Positions 20,926 through 32,402 of a stretch of 64,000 nucleotides of DNA are shown here, piece by piece; within the stretch, counting starts at the first letter, position 1; every line of letters begins with the position of its first letter. The stretch covers positions 13,272,348 through 13,336,347 of the forward strand of contig CAIIXF020000006.1 of assembly GCA_903813345.2 (NCBI GenBank), read 5' to 3'. The position numbers were made by a program, and so were the translations under genes. Under the pieces are notes generated by a model. That model had not been told where the DNA came from and searched no databases. It worked only from the letters and a program-made list of their open reading frames with translations. The DNA is from Owenia fusiformis (Eukaryota > Annelida > Polychaeta > Sabellida > Oweniidae).

Positions 20926-21395
20926 TGAAAACATTGACACTGCTAGGCCAGTTTAAAAACACTGACACTGCTAGGCCAGTTTGAAAACATTGACATTGCT
21001 AGGCCAGTTTGAAATCATTGACACTGCTAGGCCAGTTTGAAAACATTGACACTGCTAGGCCAGTTTGAAAACATTGACACTGCTAGGCCAGTTTGAAAAC
21101 AATGACACTGCTAGGCCAGCTTGAAAACATTGACACATCTAGGCCAGTTTGAAAACATTGACATTGCTAGGCCAGTTTGAAATCATTGACACTGCTAGGC
21201 CAGTTTGAAAACATTGACACTGCTAGGCCAGTTTGAAAACATTGACACTGCTAGGCCAGTTTGAAAACAATGACACTGCTAGGCCAGCTTGAAAACATTG
21301 ACACATCTAGGCCAGTTTGAAAACATTGACACTGCTTGGCCAGTTTGAAAACATTGACACTGCTAGGCCACTTTGAAAACATTGACACCGCTGGG
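20926..21395. repeat. 28 bp minisatellite with 168 bp higher-order repeat
   Basis: About 16-17 units of the form GAAAACATTGACACTGCTAG plus GCCAGTTT. A distinctive run of variant units starting GACATTGCTAGG at 20992 recurs at 21160, so six units (168 bp) have been duplicated as a block. Confidence 0.92.
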
Positions 21396-21425
21396 TGATT
21401 TACTGTTACTAAAGTTATTTTTGTA

Positions 21426-21790
21426 ATGTTAAACCTAAGTGTCAATATTACGTATAAGTTAATCGGCCACTTTCAAATACCCCATAATCCTTTAACTAAC
21501 AGAGATAAAACATATAAGTTAGAATACTGGGACAATCAGGAAATACCTGATGAGAAAATATTTTTAAAGGATGTAAATAGCACTTTGATGAGAAAGTATC
21601 GTGCCGATTGGCAAAATGCTATTTTGTGTGCACCTATACTTAGAACATATTGTAAATATAAAACTAAATTTGAATGTGAATCATATTTAAAGTTAGACAA
21701 TAGAAAGTATAGGCATTGTATTGCAAGATTTAGACTAAGTTCACACCAGTTGCATATTGAGACTGGGAGGCATTGTAAACCTGCCCCTTA
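21426..21790 (+). pseudogene. LINE ORF2 C-terminal fragment, part 1 (interrupted)
   Basis: The frame from 21426 reads about 120 residues, including MRKYRADWQNAI and RFRLSSHQLHIETGRHCKP. The block RLSSHxLxIETGRxxxP is typical of the zinc-binding tail of CR1/L2-like LINE ORF2 proteins. It is cut by a 662 bp DNA transposon at 21791, and the same frame resumes at 22457. No RT catalytic part is present, so the copy is 5'-truncated or otherwise broken. It abuts the 28 bp satellite on its left. Assignment is by motif recognition. Confidence 0.65.
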
Positions 21791-22452
21791 TGGCCTAGTC
21801 ACATAGCCAGGCCGATGAGGTTACGATGAGCCAGCGATGTAATTTTCACCGAACTCGGCCAAACACCGGCCGGACATCCGTGGCGTTTGTTGCTTAAAAC
21901 CGCATCGGTGGTAGCTCGGTGAAATTTTAACTTCGGAGTTAAATTTCACCGGGCTCTCACTGAGCTCCCTCATCATGTCATCGCAGCCCCATCGTAACCA
22001 CATCGGAAAACACGTCGGCCGGTGCACGGCCGGTGTCCCGTGCATCTGAGACAACCAGAGGACGAGGTTTTTTAACGGACAGCGGCTGAGCTCCGACCGA
22101 GCTCCGGCCGATGTGGGACAGAGCATCGGCCGGTCACTGTTCAAAGCCCGTTAACAACCCGGCCGGCGATCGCACAGTGTCCTGTTACCTGCTCCGGTAC
22201 CGGCCGTATTCCTTCCGATGTCTGGCCGACCTCCGGCCGGTAGTTGCTGCCACATCGGCAGAAAAAAACTACCATTTTGAGACAGACTCCGTACGGTCAC
22301 CGGCCGGTGTTCGGTCGGTCGCCTGAAGATGTCCGGACGGAGTCCGTTCACGTCACCCAGCTCTGCTTCCGATGAGGAGAGCTCGGTGGCACCAAAAAAA
22401 TCCACCGAGCTCTACCGATGCCGGACATCGGCCGGGCTATGTGACTAGGCCA
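21791..22452. mobile_element. 662 bp PIF/Harbinger-like element inserted in a LINE
   Basis: The termini TGGCCTAGTCACATAGCC (21791-21808) and its exact inverse (22435-22452) form 18 bp TIRs. TTA is duplicated at 21788-21790 and 22453-22455. The interior is unusually GC-rich for this window and full of CGGCCG, GCTCGGTG and CATCGGCC iterations on both strands. Open frames inside it are by-products of this composition. No transposase is encoded. Confidence 0.85.
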
Positions 22453-22456
22453 TTAA

Positions 22457-22690
22457 CCTCTAAATGAGAGGAAATGTTCAACATGTAATTCTATTGAAGA
22501 TGAAGAACACTTTCTCACAAGATGTAAAAAATATGTAACTCTTAGAGAATGTTTGTTTTCGAAATTAAAAGAAATTATTCCAAGTTTTGATTGTGATGAC
22601 CCAGATATTTTTAAAAGGTTAATGGCTACTGAACACTTGAATGTTCAATTATACATTGGAAAATTTATATATCATGGATTCAAAATTTAA
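22457..22690 (+). pseudogene. LINE ORF2 C-terminal fragment, part 2, and stop
   Basis: Continues the reading frame across the insertion: PLNERKCSTC, then IEDEEHFLTRCKKY, ending in FIYHGFKI and TAA at 22688-22690. The Cys-x2-Cys and His-x4-Cys spacing is the zinc-binding tail motif of LINE ORF2. With one TTA copy removed, the two halves are in the same frame but separated by an in-frame TAA, so the LINE was probably already non-functional when hit. Confidence 0.65.
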
Positions 22691-22998
22691 GTGTATATGT
22701 TAAATAGTGTGCATCACACTGTATAATAATTATTATTTGTAGTTAGAATAGTTGAAGTAGTAGTTTGTAGTGTTTTAGTGACTAATGTATCATGTTACTG
22801 ATATAAATTGTCAATAAAAGATATAATAATGAGCATTGTTCTGAAGAAATGGTTAATGTCTAAGTAGAATATCTGAATCATACTTAACCTTCATGGCCAA
22901 AGGATTATATACACCCCTGGGGTGTCAAAGCCCGTATAATGTTGTAAATTTGTAATGAAAACTGAAATAAATTATTTTAAAATTGAATTGATTTGATT
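22691..22998 (+). other. probable LINE 3' UTR and tail
   Basis: Follows the stop without a break. It contains AATAAA-like signals near 22815 and 22970 and ends in a GAATTGATTTGATT stretch, the kind of short tail repeat seen at LINE 3' ends. The LINE at 56105-56880 ends in a similar GATTT repeat on the opposite strand. Confidence 0.5.
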
Positions 22999-23165
22999 AC
23001 ATTGAATTAAAAAGTAGGAGATTGCTAAATATGAAACAAGGCCTTATACATAACACAATTACAAATGTAACCATTTGTTACAGATGATGTTGTCACATAC
23101 TGAATGCCAATCAAAGAGGAATGGTGGCTTTGACAATGTCATCACTTTTGTAAAATAACAAGCAC

Positions 23166-23372
23166 CACTGCAGTGATCTCACCAGCATTAAAGGAAGGGG
23201 GCGCAGCACCCACCTGAGATTTTGAAAATAGGCTTGCACCCACCTGAAAATTTATTTGCACCCACTCGAAAATGAGAAAAATCATGAAAAATTGGCATAT
23301 TTTGACCAATTTTGGTCTGAATGTGAAAATTGAGAAAAATTGAGAAAAAATCCTGGGGAGATCACTGCACTG
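23166..23372. mobile_element. 207 bp MITE with GCAGTGATCTC termini
   Basis: CACTGCAGTGATCTC at 23166-23180 and its near-perfect inverse at 23358-23372. The interior has two CACCCACCTGA-type repeats and A-rich stretches. No clear target duplication was seen. Confidence 0.6.
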
Positions 23373-24653
23373 TATCTTATTTCTTAAAGTAAAATTCAAT
23401 GTCTTCTTTAATTGATGAACTCTCAGTTACCAATTGTCATTTCAATTGTTTTAGCACTTTTTCAAAATTACCTTGACCATTCACAAAGTATCAATGATGT
23501 GATACCATTTCACGCAGGTGCTACCAGTGCTATTCAGCAAAGAGCCTAAGGGAATGTTCCAGGAAAATAAACAAACTATAGGCTCTATAGTATGCCAATG
23601 TTGTATCATCAGCAAAGGCCAATTACCTTTGATAATATGATACAATTTCCTTATTCAAACTCATCCCATGAGTCAATTACCTTTACTCATTATTCCAATG
23701 AATGAAGTTTGTTAGTCAAGTATACAGGGATGTCATCTATCCATCCATCAGTCTGTCCATCTGGCTAATAACTCAAATCCTAAAAAATCTATTTCTTTCA
23801 TATTCTATAAATAATAGAAAAATGTACAATGGTACATTGCTTTACTTAAATTATTTATCTGGTGCTTCTTAATAAATGTCAAGAATTTGCAAAAATTCAA
23901 AATTTTTCTATTAGTATGAAATTTTTTGTGGGCTTTGCAACACGGAGATGCTGTTACCTATTGCTGGTTCTTAGATCTGTAGTGTGCTTGACTTTTCTGT
24001 GTGGGTTTTATCGAGGGAAAACATGACAAACAGCCATCACCCAGGTTTGTATTACCAACATTATTCTAATAAAGAACAACTCCTCCATGTAATTCTTGGA
24101 ACAATTCAGGAAAATAACATAAGCATCGCATACAAGGAAACCATTATTATGATTGAAGATGGTCAATACAAGTTTTGCAATTACAGACAAAGGAGAAAAC
24201 ATTACGATGGTTATTTGAAATGCAAAATTACAATGAAAAGAGTACAATTTGCAAGGAATAAAATATACGCATTTGTAGTCAATACACCTATACTCTTAAA
24301 TATACAAAAATCCTTTGTAGAGAGAGAAAGTATGAAACGGACCCTGGAGGCGGGGGGGGGGGGCAGACTTGACCACCCTGACAGTTGTGTAAGAGATTAT
24401 GATGCATCCCACACAATCGTATGTCTTTCATCATCATTCTTTGATCATTCAGTTGACTAATAACTTTTACAATAGACTGATTACCTTAATCCCCTTGAAG
24501 AAAGCTTTACCTAAATGTAAAATGTCACAACAGGAACATTCTAAAATACAGAGTAGAGTGAAAAAGAGAGAAAATTGCAAAATATAGAATAAATATTGCA
24601 TGAATTCAACACTTCAAATTTGAATCAAAATCAAGAAAATGATCTCTTCATAA
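23373..24653. other. non-coding stretch with one unassigned 158-codon open frame
   Basis: An open frame at 23984-24460 (+) has no recognisable motif and runs through a poly-G tract at about 24351-24363, so it is probably chance. About 23720-23800 resembles a decayed inverse of a pearl 3' end (CCATCCATCAGTCTGTCC). Nothing else was recognised. Confidence 0.35.
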
Positions 24654-26008
24654 ACCAGAACAACGGCAACGCCAAAGCGTAGCGAATCCCATCGAACAGA
24701 AATGGCTGGCATTTTTACAAACGATTAGCAAATATCATAAAACAACACACATAAGAAAGGCCACCATTTTCAAAATGGTTGCTCACTAGCCAAGTTGTCA
24801 TCAGAAGAAATAATATGCTTTTCAGTAGCCACCTCTAAAATTTTTGAAAAATCGCACACGTACTTGTAAAATAACACACATAAAAATGGTGGCCATTTTT
24901 CCAAATGGCCGACTACTCCCCAAAGTTTTATTAGAAAATGTGCCATTCTTAAAGTATTCACATATCAAATATGAACAAAATCGCTCCACTACTTTTTGAG
25001 TTATAGTAAAATATGTTAAAATGGCGGCCATTTTTCAAAATGGCCACCTTCAACCAAAAGTGTCATTAGAAATAGACAGTGTGCCATGCTTATAGTATTC
25101 ACATACCAAATATGAACAAAATTGCTCCACTATTTTTCGATAATAATAGTAAAATACATTAAAATGGCGGTCATTTTTCAAAATTTTTTTCAAAATGGCC
25201 GCCTTCTACCAAAAGTGTCATAGGACAGTGTGCCATGCTTATAGTATTCACATACCAAATATGAACAAAATCGCTCCACTACTTTTCGAGTTATAGTAAA
25301 ACATGTTAAAATGGCGGCCATTTTTCAATTTTTTTTTCAAAATGGCCGCCTTCTACCAAAAGTGTCATAGGGCAGTGTGCCGTGCTTATAGTATTCACAT
25401 ACCAAATATGAAACAAATATGAAAAAACTGCTCCACTACTTTTCGAGTTATAGTAAATAAAATACGTTAAAATGGCGGCCATTTTTCAAAATGGCCGCCT
25501 TCTACCAAAAGTGTCTTAAGACAGTGTACAATGCTTATAGTATTCACATACCAAATATGAACAAAATCGCTCCACTATTTTTTGAGTTATAGCAAAAATC
25601 GTAAAATGACGAGTAAAGGCCACCATTTTTCAAGATGGCTGCCATGTGCTTCTTTAATATCTACATTTGTAGCATTATTAATGTCCTTTAGAACTTTTTT
25701 ACATTTAAAACATATTGCTATAACAGTTTTACATATTGCACCTAAATAACTGTAAAATCGGCACTAAAATGGCCGCCATTTTGAAATGAGCGGCCATTTT
25801 GAAAATCGGCTTTCGAGCAGAACTTCTACCCCCATAAGGTATATGTGTACAAAATATGAACAAAATCGGGCCAACGGTATTTTAGTTATTGCCCGGACGG
25901 ACGGACGGACGGACGTACGTACGTACGGACGTACGTACGGACGGACGTACGTACGGACGGACGGAGGCGTTCCCTATATCCCTCCGAACTTCGTTCGATG
26001 GGATAAAA
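24654..26008 (+). mobile_element. pearl/HINE-like non-autonomous element, copy C
   Basis: Subterminal TCCCATCGAAC at 24687-24697 pairs exactly with GTTCGATGGGA at 25993-26003. Five core repeats carry the GAACAAAATCGCTCCACTA block (near 24973, 25110, 25262, 25422, 25561). A (GGAC)n/(GTAC)n array lies at about 25893-25965, then the 3' hairpin. It is very close in sequence to copies A and B. Confidence 0.8.
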
Positions 26009-27190
26009 ATTCTAAAGAGAAATAAAGGGAAAAAATATATTTCTAGTATCGCAAGGTGATATGCTAATACCTCTGATACTAATAGAATCTGACAGCTGAA
26101 ATCTTATCTTTTGATAATGCATTAACTTTTTTCTCTACAAGACTCTACTGGAGAAAATCACTATTACAGAAAACGAAGGTCTATTTTAATAGTCTTTCAT
26201 CAAGTCTCTGGAACCCCCCCCCCCCCACATACACACAATGACTTCTTCAAACAACAGACATTTTATTAATGAGTCTTATTATCTTATTATGGCCAACATA
26301 TTAAAAAAAGAATAATGACTTATTTTAAAAACTTAGGCCTTCCAAAAAATTCTTATACTTTTTTGAGTCCTCCTACAATTATACAAGCATATTAGGCCAA
26401 TCTGTTACAACTGCACAGGTCATCGCAGCATTGAGAAAATAAATTCTGAAATTCAGTAGATTTAGAAATCATATAGCCTTACCATAAACCATGCAGACAA
26501 AAAAGGAAAAATACAAAGGCAGATACAAAATAATTCTGTCCCTACCTCAGTCAGCCAGATCACAATGCCATTTCTATCTATATCTTGTCTAACGCACATT
26601 AGATCATTAACACTTATCCTTGTATTCGTACTATTAGTAATATTCTTCTAATAGTTCTAATAATAAATACTGGTATATTCAAATATAACATAAAGTTCAT
26701 GATATTCCTGAATGCTTTGAAATCAGTCAGAAAGAACTGATAATATAAAAAGAGCATCCCATTCATTGAATTCCATTAATCTGCATTAACCTAATAAAAG
26801 TATGGACATTCACCATTAATAGGACTTCTTATCACTTATAAATGTATGAATAGGTTTTTTCTATCCAATATCTAACCCAATAACAGTATACTATACCCTA
26901 AGGATATATCTTCATCTAGCTATAAAAATGTATAGATTACTCCACAATTCAATTAACAAAGTAAATACAACTCTTACAAACAAAGCACTGAAGCCTCAAA
27001 AAGGCTCTAACAGAGATATCTTTAGCTCACATACAGAATTCTAGATAAATCCCTACAATCAGTATAATTCAGTAACAGTCAGCCATGGTCTGTTAGATCA
27101 TGTGAATAAACGTCTTTAGGTTTCAATTACTGATGGCATCCTAATGTTAATGCAATTATATTGTGTATTTTAACAAAGTACAACAGACAT
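26009..27190. other. non-coding stretch, nothing recognised
   Basis: A poly-C tract lies at about 26215-26227. No gene or family signal was seen. Confidence 0.4.
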
Positions 27191-27193
27191 TAA

Positions 27194-27330
27194 TGAAGAG
27201 CAACACACTTTGCAAAGAGCAACACACTTTCACAAAGAGCAATAGATTTTAAAGAAGACATCAGAGGTTAAACAAAGCCACAGACTCTAACAGAGAGCAA
27301 ACATCCTCTTAAAGAGAGTAACAGGCTTTA
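27194..27330. repeat. degenerate tandem repeat, AAAGAGCAACA type
   Basis: Five or six copies of an AAAGAGCAACACACTTT-like unit with variable spacing (about 22-30 bp). Confidence 0.65.
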
Positions 27331-27374
27331 AGATAATAAATAAATCCTTCCACAAATTGTTATGTTTACTACAC

Positions 27375-27562
27375 AATAAATAAAGCCCATGTGGTAATAA
27401 ATACAGTCAATGTGGTAATAAATAAAACCCATGTGGTAATAAATAAAGCCTGTGTGGTAAAAAATAAAGTCCATGTGGTAATAAATAAAGCCCATGTGGT
27501 AATAAATAAAGTCCATGTGGTAATAAATAAAGTCCATGTGGTAATAGATAAAGCCCATGTGG
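27375..27562. repeat. 21 bp minisatellite, 9 copies
   Basis: Unit AATAAATAAAGCCCATGTGG plus T, nine nearly identical copies. The period is a multiple of three, so it creates spurious open frames on the minus strand. Confidence 0.95.
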
Positions 27563-27944
27563 CATAATTCATCTTCATCCATTTTCACAGTAACAAATGC
27601 TTTATTACAGATAATTAACCTTATTTGTCAACGAAATACAAAAATACTGCTTTAAATATAACTGAATATAACTAATAACTTTCTGAGATCATTGTCAAAC
27701 TTTTCAAGGAGTGAAATGTGCCACAGGGGCAAATGTCTTCGTTGAGGCATTGTCACTCATTTGCAAACATTTGTGGCTAAAAATCAGTCACAGTTGAATT
27801 GATTCCTCATTTCATTGAATGTACAGTATTACCAATGTTAACTGCATCCAAAAGTCCCTTGACTGACACCCATGTTGCCATTCTATCACCCAGTTATGCA
27901 ACTCATTCACTTATTTGCAACCCATTATCTCACCGTATATTGCT

Positions 27945-28115
27945 ATTCATGTTCCCACCCATATTGCTGCATATATTGCTATGCATACTGCTAAACATAT
28001 TGCCCATATTGCTACACATGTTGCCATCCATGTTGCAACCCATACTGCCCATATTGCTACTCATAATATTGTAACTTATGTTGCCACCCATATTGCTACT
28101 CATGTGGCTATGACT
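27945..28115. repeat. degenerate minisatellite, CCATATTGCTAC type
   Basis: Units of about 12-21 bp built from CCATATTGCTACNCATGTTG. A second short block of the same units occurs at 30612-30680. Confidence 0.75.
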
Positions 28116-28169
28116 AGATGTAGTAGAGTGGAGTGGGTTGGTTAGAATATCTTGATAGATTACCACAAA

Positions 28170-28773
28170 TACACATGAGATTGATATAAAATCTTTAAAA
28201 GTTTATTATATCAAAATATATTCAATATCAATATCTAAATACTCAAATTATGAATCTGAATAGAACAATTCAGATATAAATACCAAAACTGAATCTGAAT
28301 AAAATAGTTCAGATATGAATATCAAATAATTATATAACCTTTACTGACATAAATCAAATCGAGGCTCAAAACACATTGGGAATCACATTTGGGAACCTGG
28401 AATGAAATAATGGAAATATTTTACACATGCACAAGTATATGTAAATGCATCAAATATGATTTGACGATGCAATATTGATTGGATCGACATACCATATGAC
28501 AATTTAATGAAGTACAATAATCTATAAAATATATTCAGACATAATATCATGGTTTTATATAAAATTAAGGCTCAATTCATGTAAAATTAACTCTCAACAG
28601 TAATGTATTTAAAGTGAGATTCAACATTTTATTGGAATAATATTTATTTATCGCAGTATGAATATTTTGTAAAATTCACTCTTGAGAATCTCATAAAAGT
28701 AAGTTTCAACTTGTTATTGAGTATTATTCTCATTCAAATTAATTCATTTACTGCATAATATAATATTGCACGT
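28170..28773. other. AT-rich non-coding stretch
   Basis: 28230-28330 shows short repeats of GAATCTGAATA-AA-AGTTCAGATAT. No gene was seen. Confidence 0.4.
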
Positions 28774-29086
28774 TAACAAAGTTGTTGATTTTCTTTCTCA
28801 GAGATATTTGATTTTCTTTTGACGTTTCGTAGGATGTCCATCCTACTTCTTCAGAAAAAAAAAATATTTGAATCAAACTGAAATAATTAATTATTACATA
28901 ACAATGAAACAAATAGCAACCGTTACTATAGAAAACTTCAATGATGTTACAATTAAGAAATTATTGAGAAAAATAGCAACCGTTACCATAAAAAACTTCA
29001 ATGATGTAATTTAAAATTAAAAACATTACTAAGGTTACATATGGTATTATATGTAAGTGACTGAAAGAAAATCAACAACTTTGTTA
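28774..29086 (-). mobile_element. 313 bp inverted-repeat element with hammerhead-like motif
   Basis: The first 24 bp (starts TAACAAAGTTGTTGATTTTC) are the exact inverse of 29063-29086. On the minus strand at 28821-28854 the order is CTGAAGA, a perfect 8 bp hairpin (GTAGGATG, GA loop, CATCCTAC), then GAAACGTC. This is the layout of the hammerhead core (CUGANGA, stem II, GAAA), and similar sequence occurs at the ends of Penelope-like elements. Two direct repeats sharing ATAGCAACCGTTAC and AACTTCAATGATGT lie at about 28914-29010. No RT is encoded. The family is unresolved. Confidence 0.55.
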
Positions 29087-29089
29087 TAG

Positions 29090-30128
29090 TACATTACTAC
29101 CAGAGAGATGAATATTCATAAAAATATTGCACATGTTTTCGACATATTTAATTGAGCACAGAAATTATGACATATATACAGATAAAAGTTACATACACCC
29201 AATTAGCACATATCATGATATTCAAGGCTAATAAATAAATAATGGGAGGATTTATATGGTTTATAAGGGTTTGAAATTGAATGGATAAAGGTTGGGGAAT
29301 AATTTGAAGTAAATTGAACTTAGAATGGATTTTAAATAAAATTAGCAAGAAGAAATGTTTACTCATAAATACGAGACCTTGCATTGGTGTTTTTCTTAAA
29401 CTTGATGAGAAAAGTGACTGAACATAATTGTTCTCTCATGTATATACACTTAGCAAGATTTCGTCAAGAAAGTAAGATGAACGATTTATTCACATGGTCA
29501 CATAATGCAACTGGATAATTGAATGTGTTCCGTTGCCTACATGTATATGTAAAAATGGAAGCATTATTATTAAGTTTTGTCCTTTCATACACAAAAACAG
29601 AATGAAACTAAATTGTCATGAGTTCTGTGCATATTGGACATTACTGAGATAGAAAATAACATACAAGATGACCCAGATATACATAATTCTTACCAAAAGT
29701 TAGCACACATACCTTAAATTTGCAGAATCTGTTAGTATAAAGTGAAAATTTCGCCCATCTCTAGCAACACAACAACGTCCTGTTACGTCTCGTTACGGTT
29801 AAAAAACGACTTCAGAATATATGTCAAAACAAAGGGATCCTATATTTATAGTACACACGGGGAAGAGTGATGATGTAATGCTTTATGATAGGTTGATATC
29901 TCCAAAATATCAATACTAGACTCGAATTGACCAATCACATGTCTGTTTTCACATAATTACTTTCTTAGCGCGTGTCTCATGAATGATTCACGAGTTCCAC
30001 GAAATGAAATGTTGTGAACTTCTGACCCTCTAAGGCCAAAGTATTTTATAATATAAGGCCAAAGTAAAAAGTAGGTTTTATTTATATTTACCGATTATGG
30101 TAACTACCATATATCACATGTTCCCACA
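29090..30128. other. non-coding stretch, nothing recognised
   Basis: 29770-29880 is somewhat richer in CpG and has a TATATTTATAG run, so it could be a weak promoter. There is no supporting exon. Confidence 0.3.
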
Positions 30129-30294
30129 TATATTATGAGGTTATATAATGGTTCTTTCTGTATATCGTTTTTATACTCGAGTGAGTATATGATATATTCA
30201 CAAGTGAGCGTAGCGAACGAGTGAATATGTTATATTCTCACGAGAGTATAAAATGCACGATATACAGAATGAACCATTATATAATCTTATTATG
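30129..30294. mobile_element. 166 bp palindromic MITE, relative of the 15461-16106 element
   Basis: A nearly complete palindrome: GGTTATATAATGGTTC at the left and its inverse at the right, with GTATATCGT, TATACTC and GTGA-TATATTCAC blocks inside and a loop containing GAGCGTAGCGAACGAG. The outer block is shared with the 646 bp palindrome at 15461. Confidence 0.8.
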
Positions 30295-30611
30295 CCACTC
30301 TAAGTTCAATTACATTTGATTCGAACACAATCTATCATAACAATTAAAAACCATAAAAATATCCCATAGCCAACTCAATAATGCTGATGTTGATCTCGAA
30401 CCATTTATGACGTCACTTGATTCTAGGAAATCATGAAAATTTTCATGATTTTTTTATTCATAAGTTCCCAGAATGCACTTCTACAGTGGTATACGCTGGA
30501 GTGTATACGGAGGCGAGGAGTTGTATACGATGACGATATACCACTCTCCACTGTATATCGTTGTTATAGACCCATGTTATACAACTGTAATTGGACTTAG
30601 AGTGGTATAAT
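30289..30611. mobile_element. 323 bp TIR element abutting the 166 bp palindrome
   Basis: Left end ATTATGCCACTCTAAGTTCA, right end its imperfect inverse TTAGAGTGGTATAAT. An inner block CAGTGGTATACG pairs with GTATACGATGACGATATACC and CACTCTCCACTG further right. No ORF. It either nests with, or was inserted next to, the preceding palindrome. Confidence 0.65.
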
Positions 30612-32400
30612 GCTACCTATACCGCTACACATATTGCCCATATTGCCATCCATATTGCTACTCCTGTTGCAACCCATCCAACTCACATTACAAATAATTT
30701 CAAGCAAATAATACAAGGTATATGTCATTTCTAAATGATTATGTGGTAATGATGTTTATAACCTCCTACTGTAATAACTGCCCAGTAACAATTGCACCCA
30801 GTCTCCTATTGTAAGGCAATTTGTCTGTATTATATAGTGTGTTCTAATAGTGAGCCAGATTCAGTGAAAATACCTTCAGAACATTGTGGTAAGCCACGCC
30901 CATGCCCTCTCCATCTCTATCCTTCTGGATCTGCGATGCAACAGAGAGAGATGCTATGAGTATCAGAATGCCTTCAGAACATTTGAAATTGCGATAGAAA
31001 CATATATTTTGGAACATAAATTCTTTAAATAATCTAGAAAAAATTAATCTGTGGCTGAAAGCAAAATTTGAACTTCGTCCATAATTCAAGATGGCCCCTA
31101 AGGCATTTTACAAGACTAAAATTCACGCTTCTGTCACGATTTGAAACATTTTATCATAAATCTACCTCAATATATACACAACAGGTGCAAGTTTATTTTT
31201 CATTTTAGAAATACAATAAATTGAGACTTCTCTTAAAACTCATATGAAATAGGTTGCAGCTGTAAAAATGCATTGTAGGCCCAACATAAAGTTCTCGTGA
31301 TAACCATTATAAAAGAACATTAATAAAAAATTGTTAACAGTCTAATACCAACGTCGTGAAAAGTCACGTGGGGCCCAAATGATATCTGGATGTTAAAAAA
31401 TGCAACCGAAAGAAGTCGGTATATCTTGGAAAATACTTATCCAATTGTGTTCATTTTTTCAGGAAAGAAAGAAGAGACTGTGTTTGTGTAGCTCCTGTTG
31501 TTAGTTGGTTGTAAAACATGATGCCTTGGATAACATGTATGTCACATAAGTTATGTGACATAACATTTAAATACTGCTTATTAAACAGCCATCATGTTTA
31601 GTAGAGTGAAACAGTTGCCACATTTCTGATTAGATGACATGTCTAAATACATCCTTTATTAATTAAAATTGATTTCTTTAGGAGTAAATGACTATTTCAT
31701 ATGACCCTCAAACCCATCTTATGTTACTATACTATATCTCAAAGAATATACATTAACTATTAAGCTTCAATACTGTTTAAATTGTAAAATGTACCAAAGA
31801 GTAAATCAACGGGGAACAAGGCATGAAAGAAACATGCAAATATGAATTCTCTATATTATATAGAAATAGGAGAAAATTAGGAAATTCATTCAACTTCAAA
31901 GAAAAATGATGAATAATAGAAACATCTGATCAGATGATTTAAGAATGGCAATAATCAAATAAATTACACCTCTTTGAAAAGTTTCTCGTAAAATAAGAGA
32001 TAGTAAGTCAGTTAGGAGGAAAATAATCTTATGAATGAAATGAAGGGAATGATGAAGTGGCCATATTTACGACCTGAAGATGAAGTAGATTGTCTGAATT
32101 TCTTGTAGAGTAACACAGTTCAAAGCATATAAGTCATAATCTTTACTTAGGGTAAGGAGTAGGGGATGATTTGTGATGGGAATAAACAAAAGAGAGGGAT
32201 TGAAATGAAGGGAGTGAGGGATACCTAAGTAAGGCAATAGGGGAAACTTGGTAAATGGCGTTGGTGGCATCGAGCAGGGAGGCTTCTCCTCCTGAGTTAA
32301 TGAGACATAACTGATGAAGTTGGCCTACCTACTGAGCTGTATCATATGGGCTCGTCTAAACCCACCATTTCACAAAAAAAATAAACAAAATATTTATGTG
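30612..32400. other. non-coding stretch
   Basis: 30612-30680 is a second block of CCATATTGCTAC-type repeats. 31540-31562 is a small perfect palindrome (TGTCACATAA and inverse). Nothing else was recognised. Confidence 0.4.
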
Positions 32401-32402
32401 AA

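Noticed and set aside
20039-21395. CRISPR-like appearance of regularly spaced repeats
   Set aside because: Units are contiguous without unique spacers, and the DNA is clearly eukaryotic.
22111-22405. Arg/Gly-rich open frames in the 662 bp element
   Set aside because: Composition by-products of CGGCCG-rich DNA, readable on both strands.
23984-24460. 158-codon open frame
   Set aside because: No recognisable domain; it passes through a poly-G tract and out into unrelated sequence. Probably chance in AT-rich DNA, though it is the longest unexplained frame outside the gypsy element and repeats.
29740-29890. Possible promoter (TATATTTATAG with a slightly CpG-richer stretch)
   Set aside because: No adjoining exon or other core promoter element; AT-rich DNA produces such runs often.
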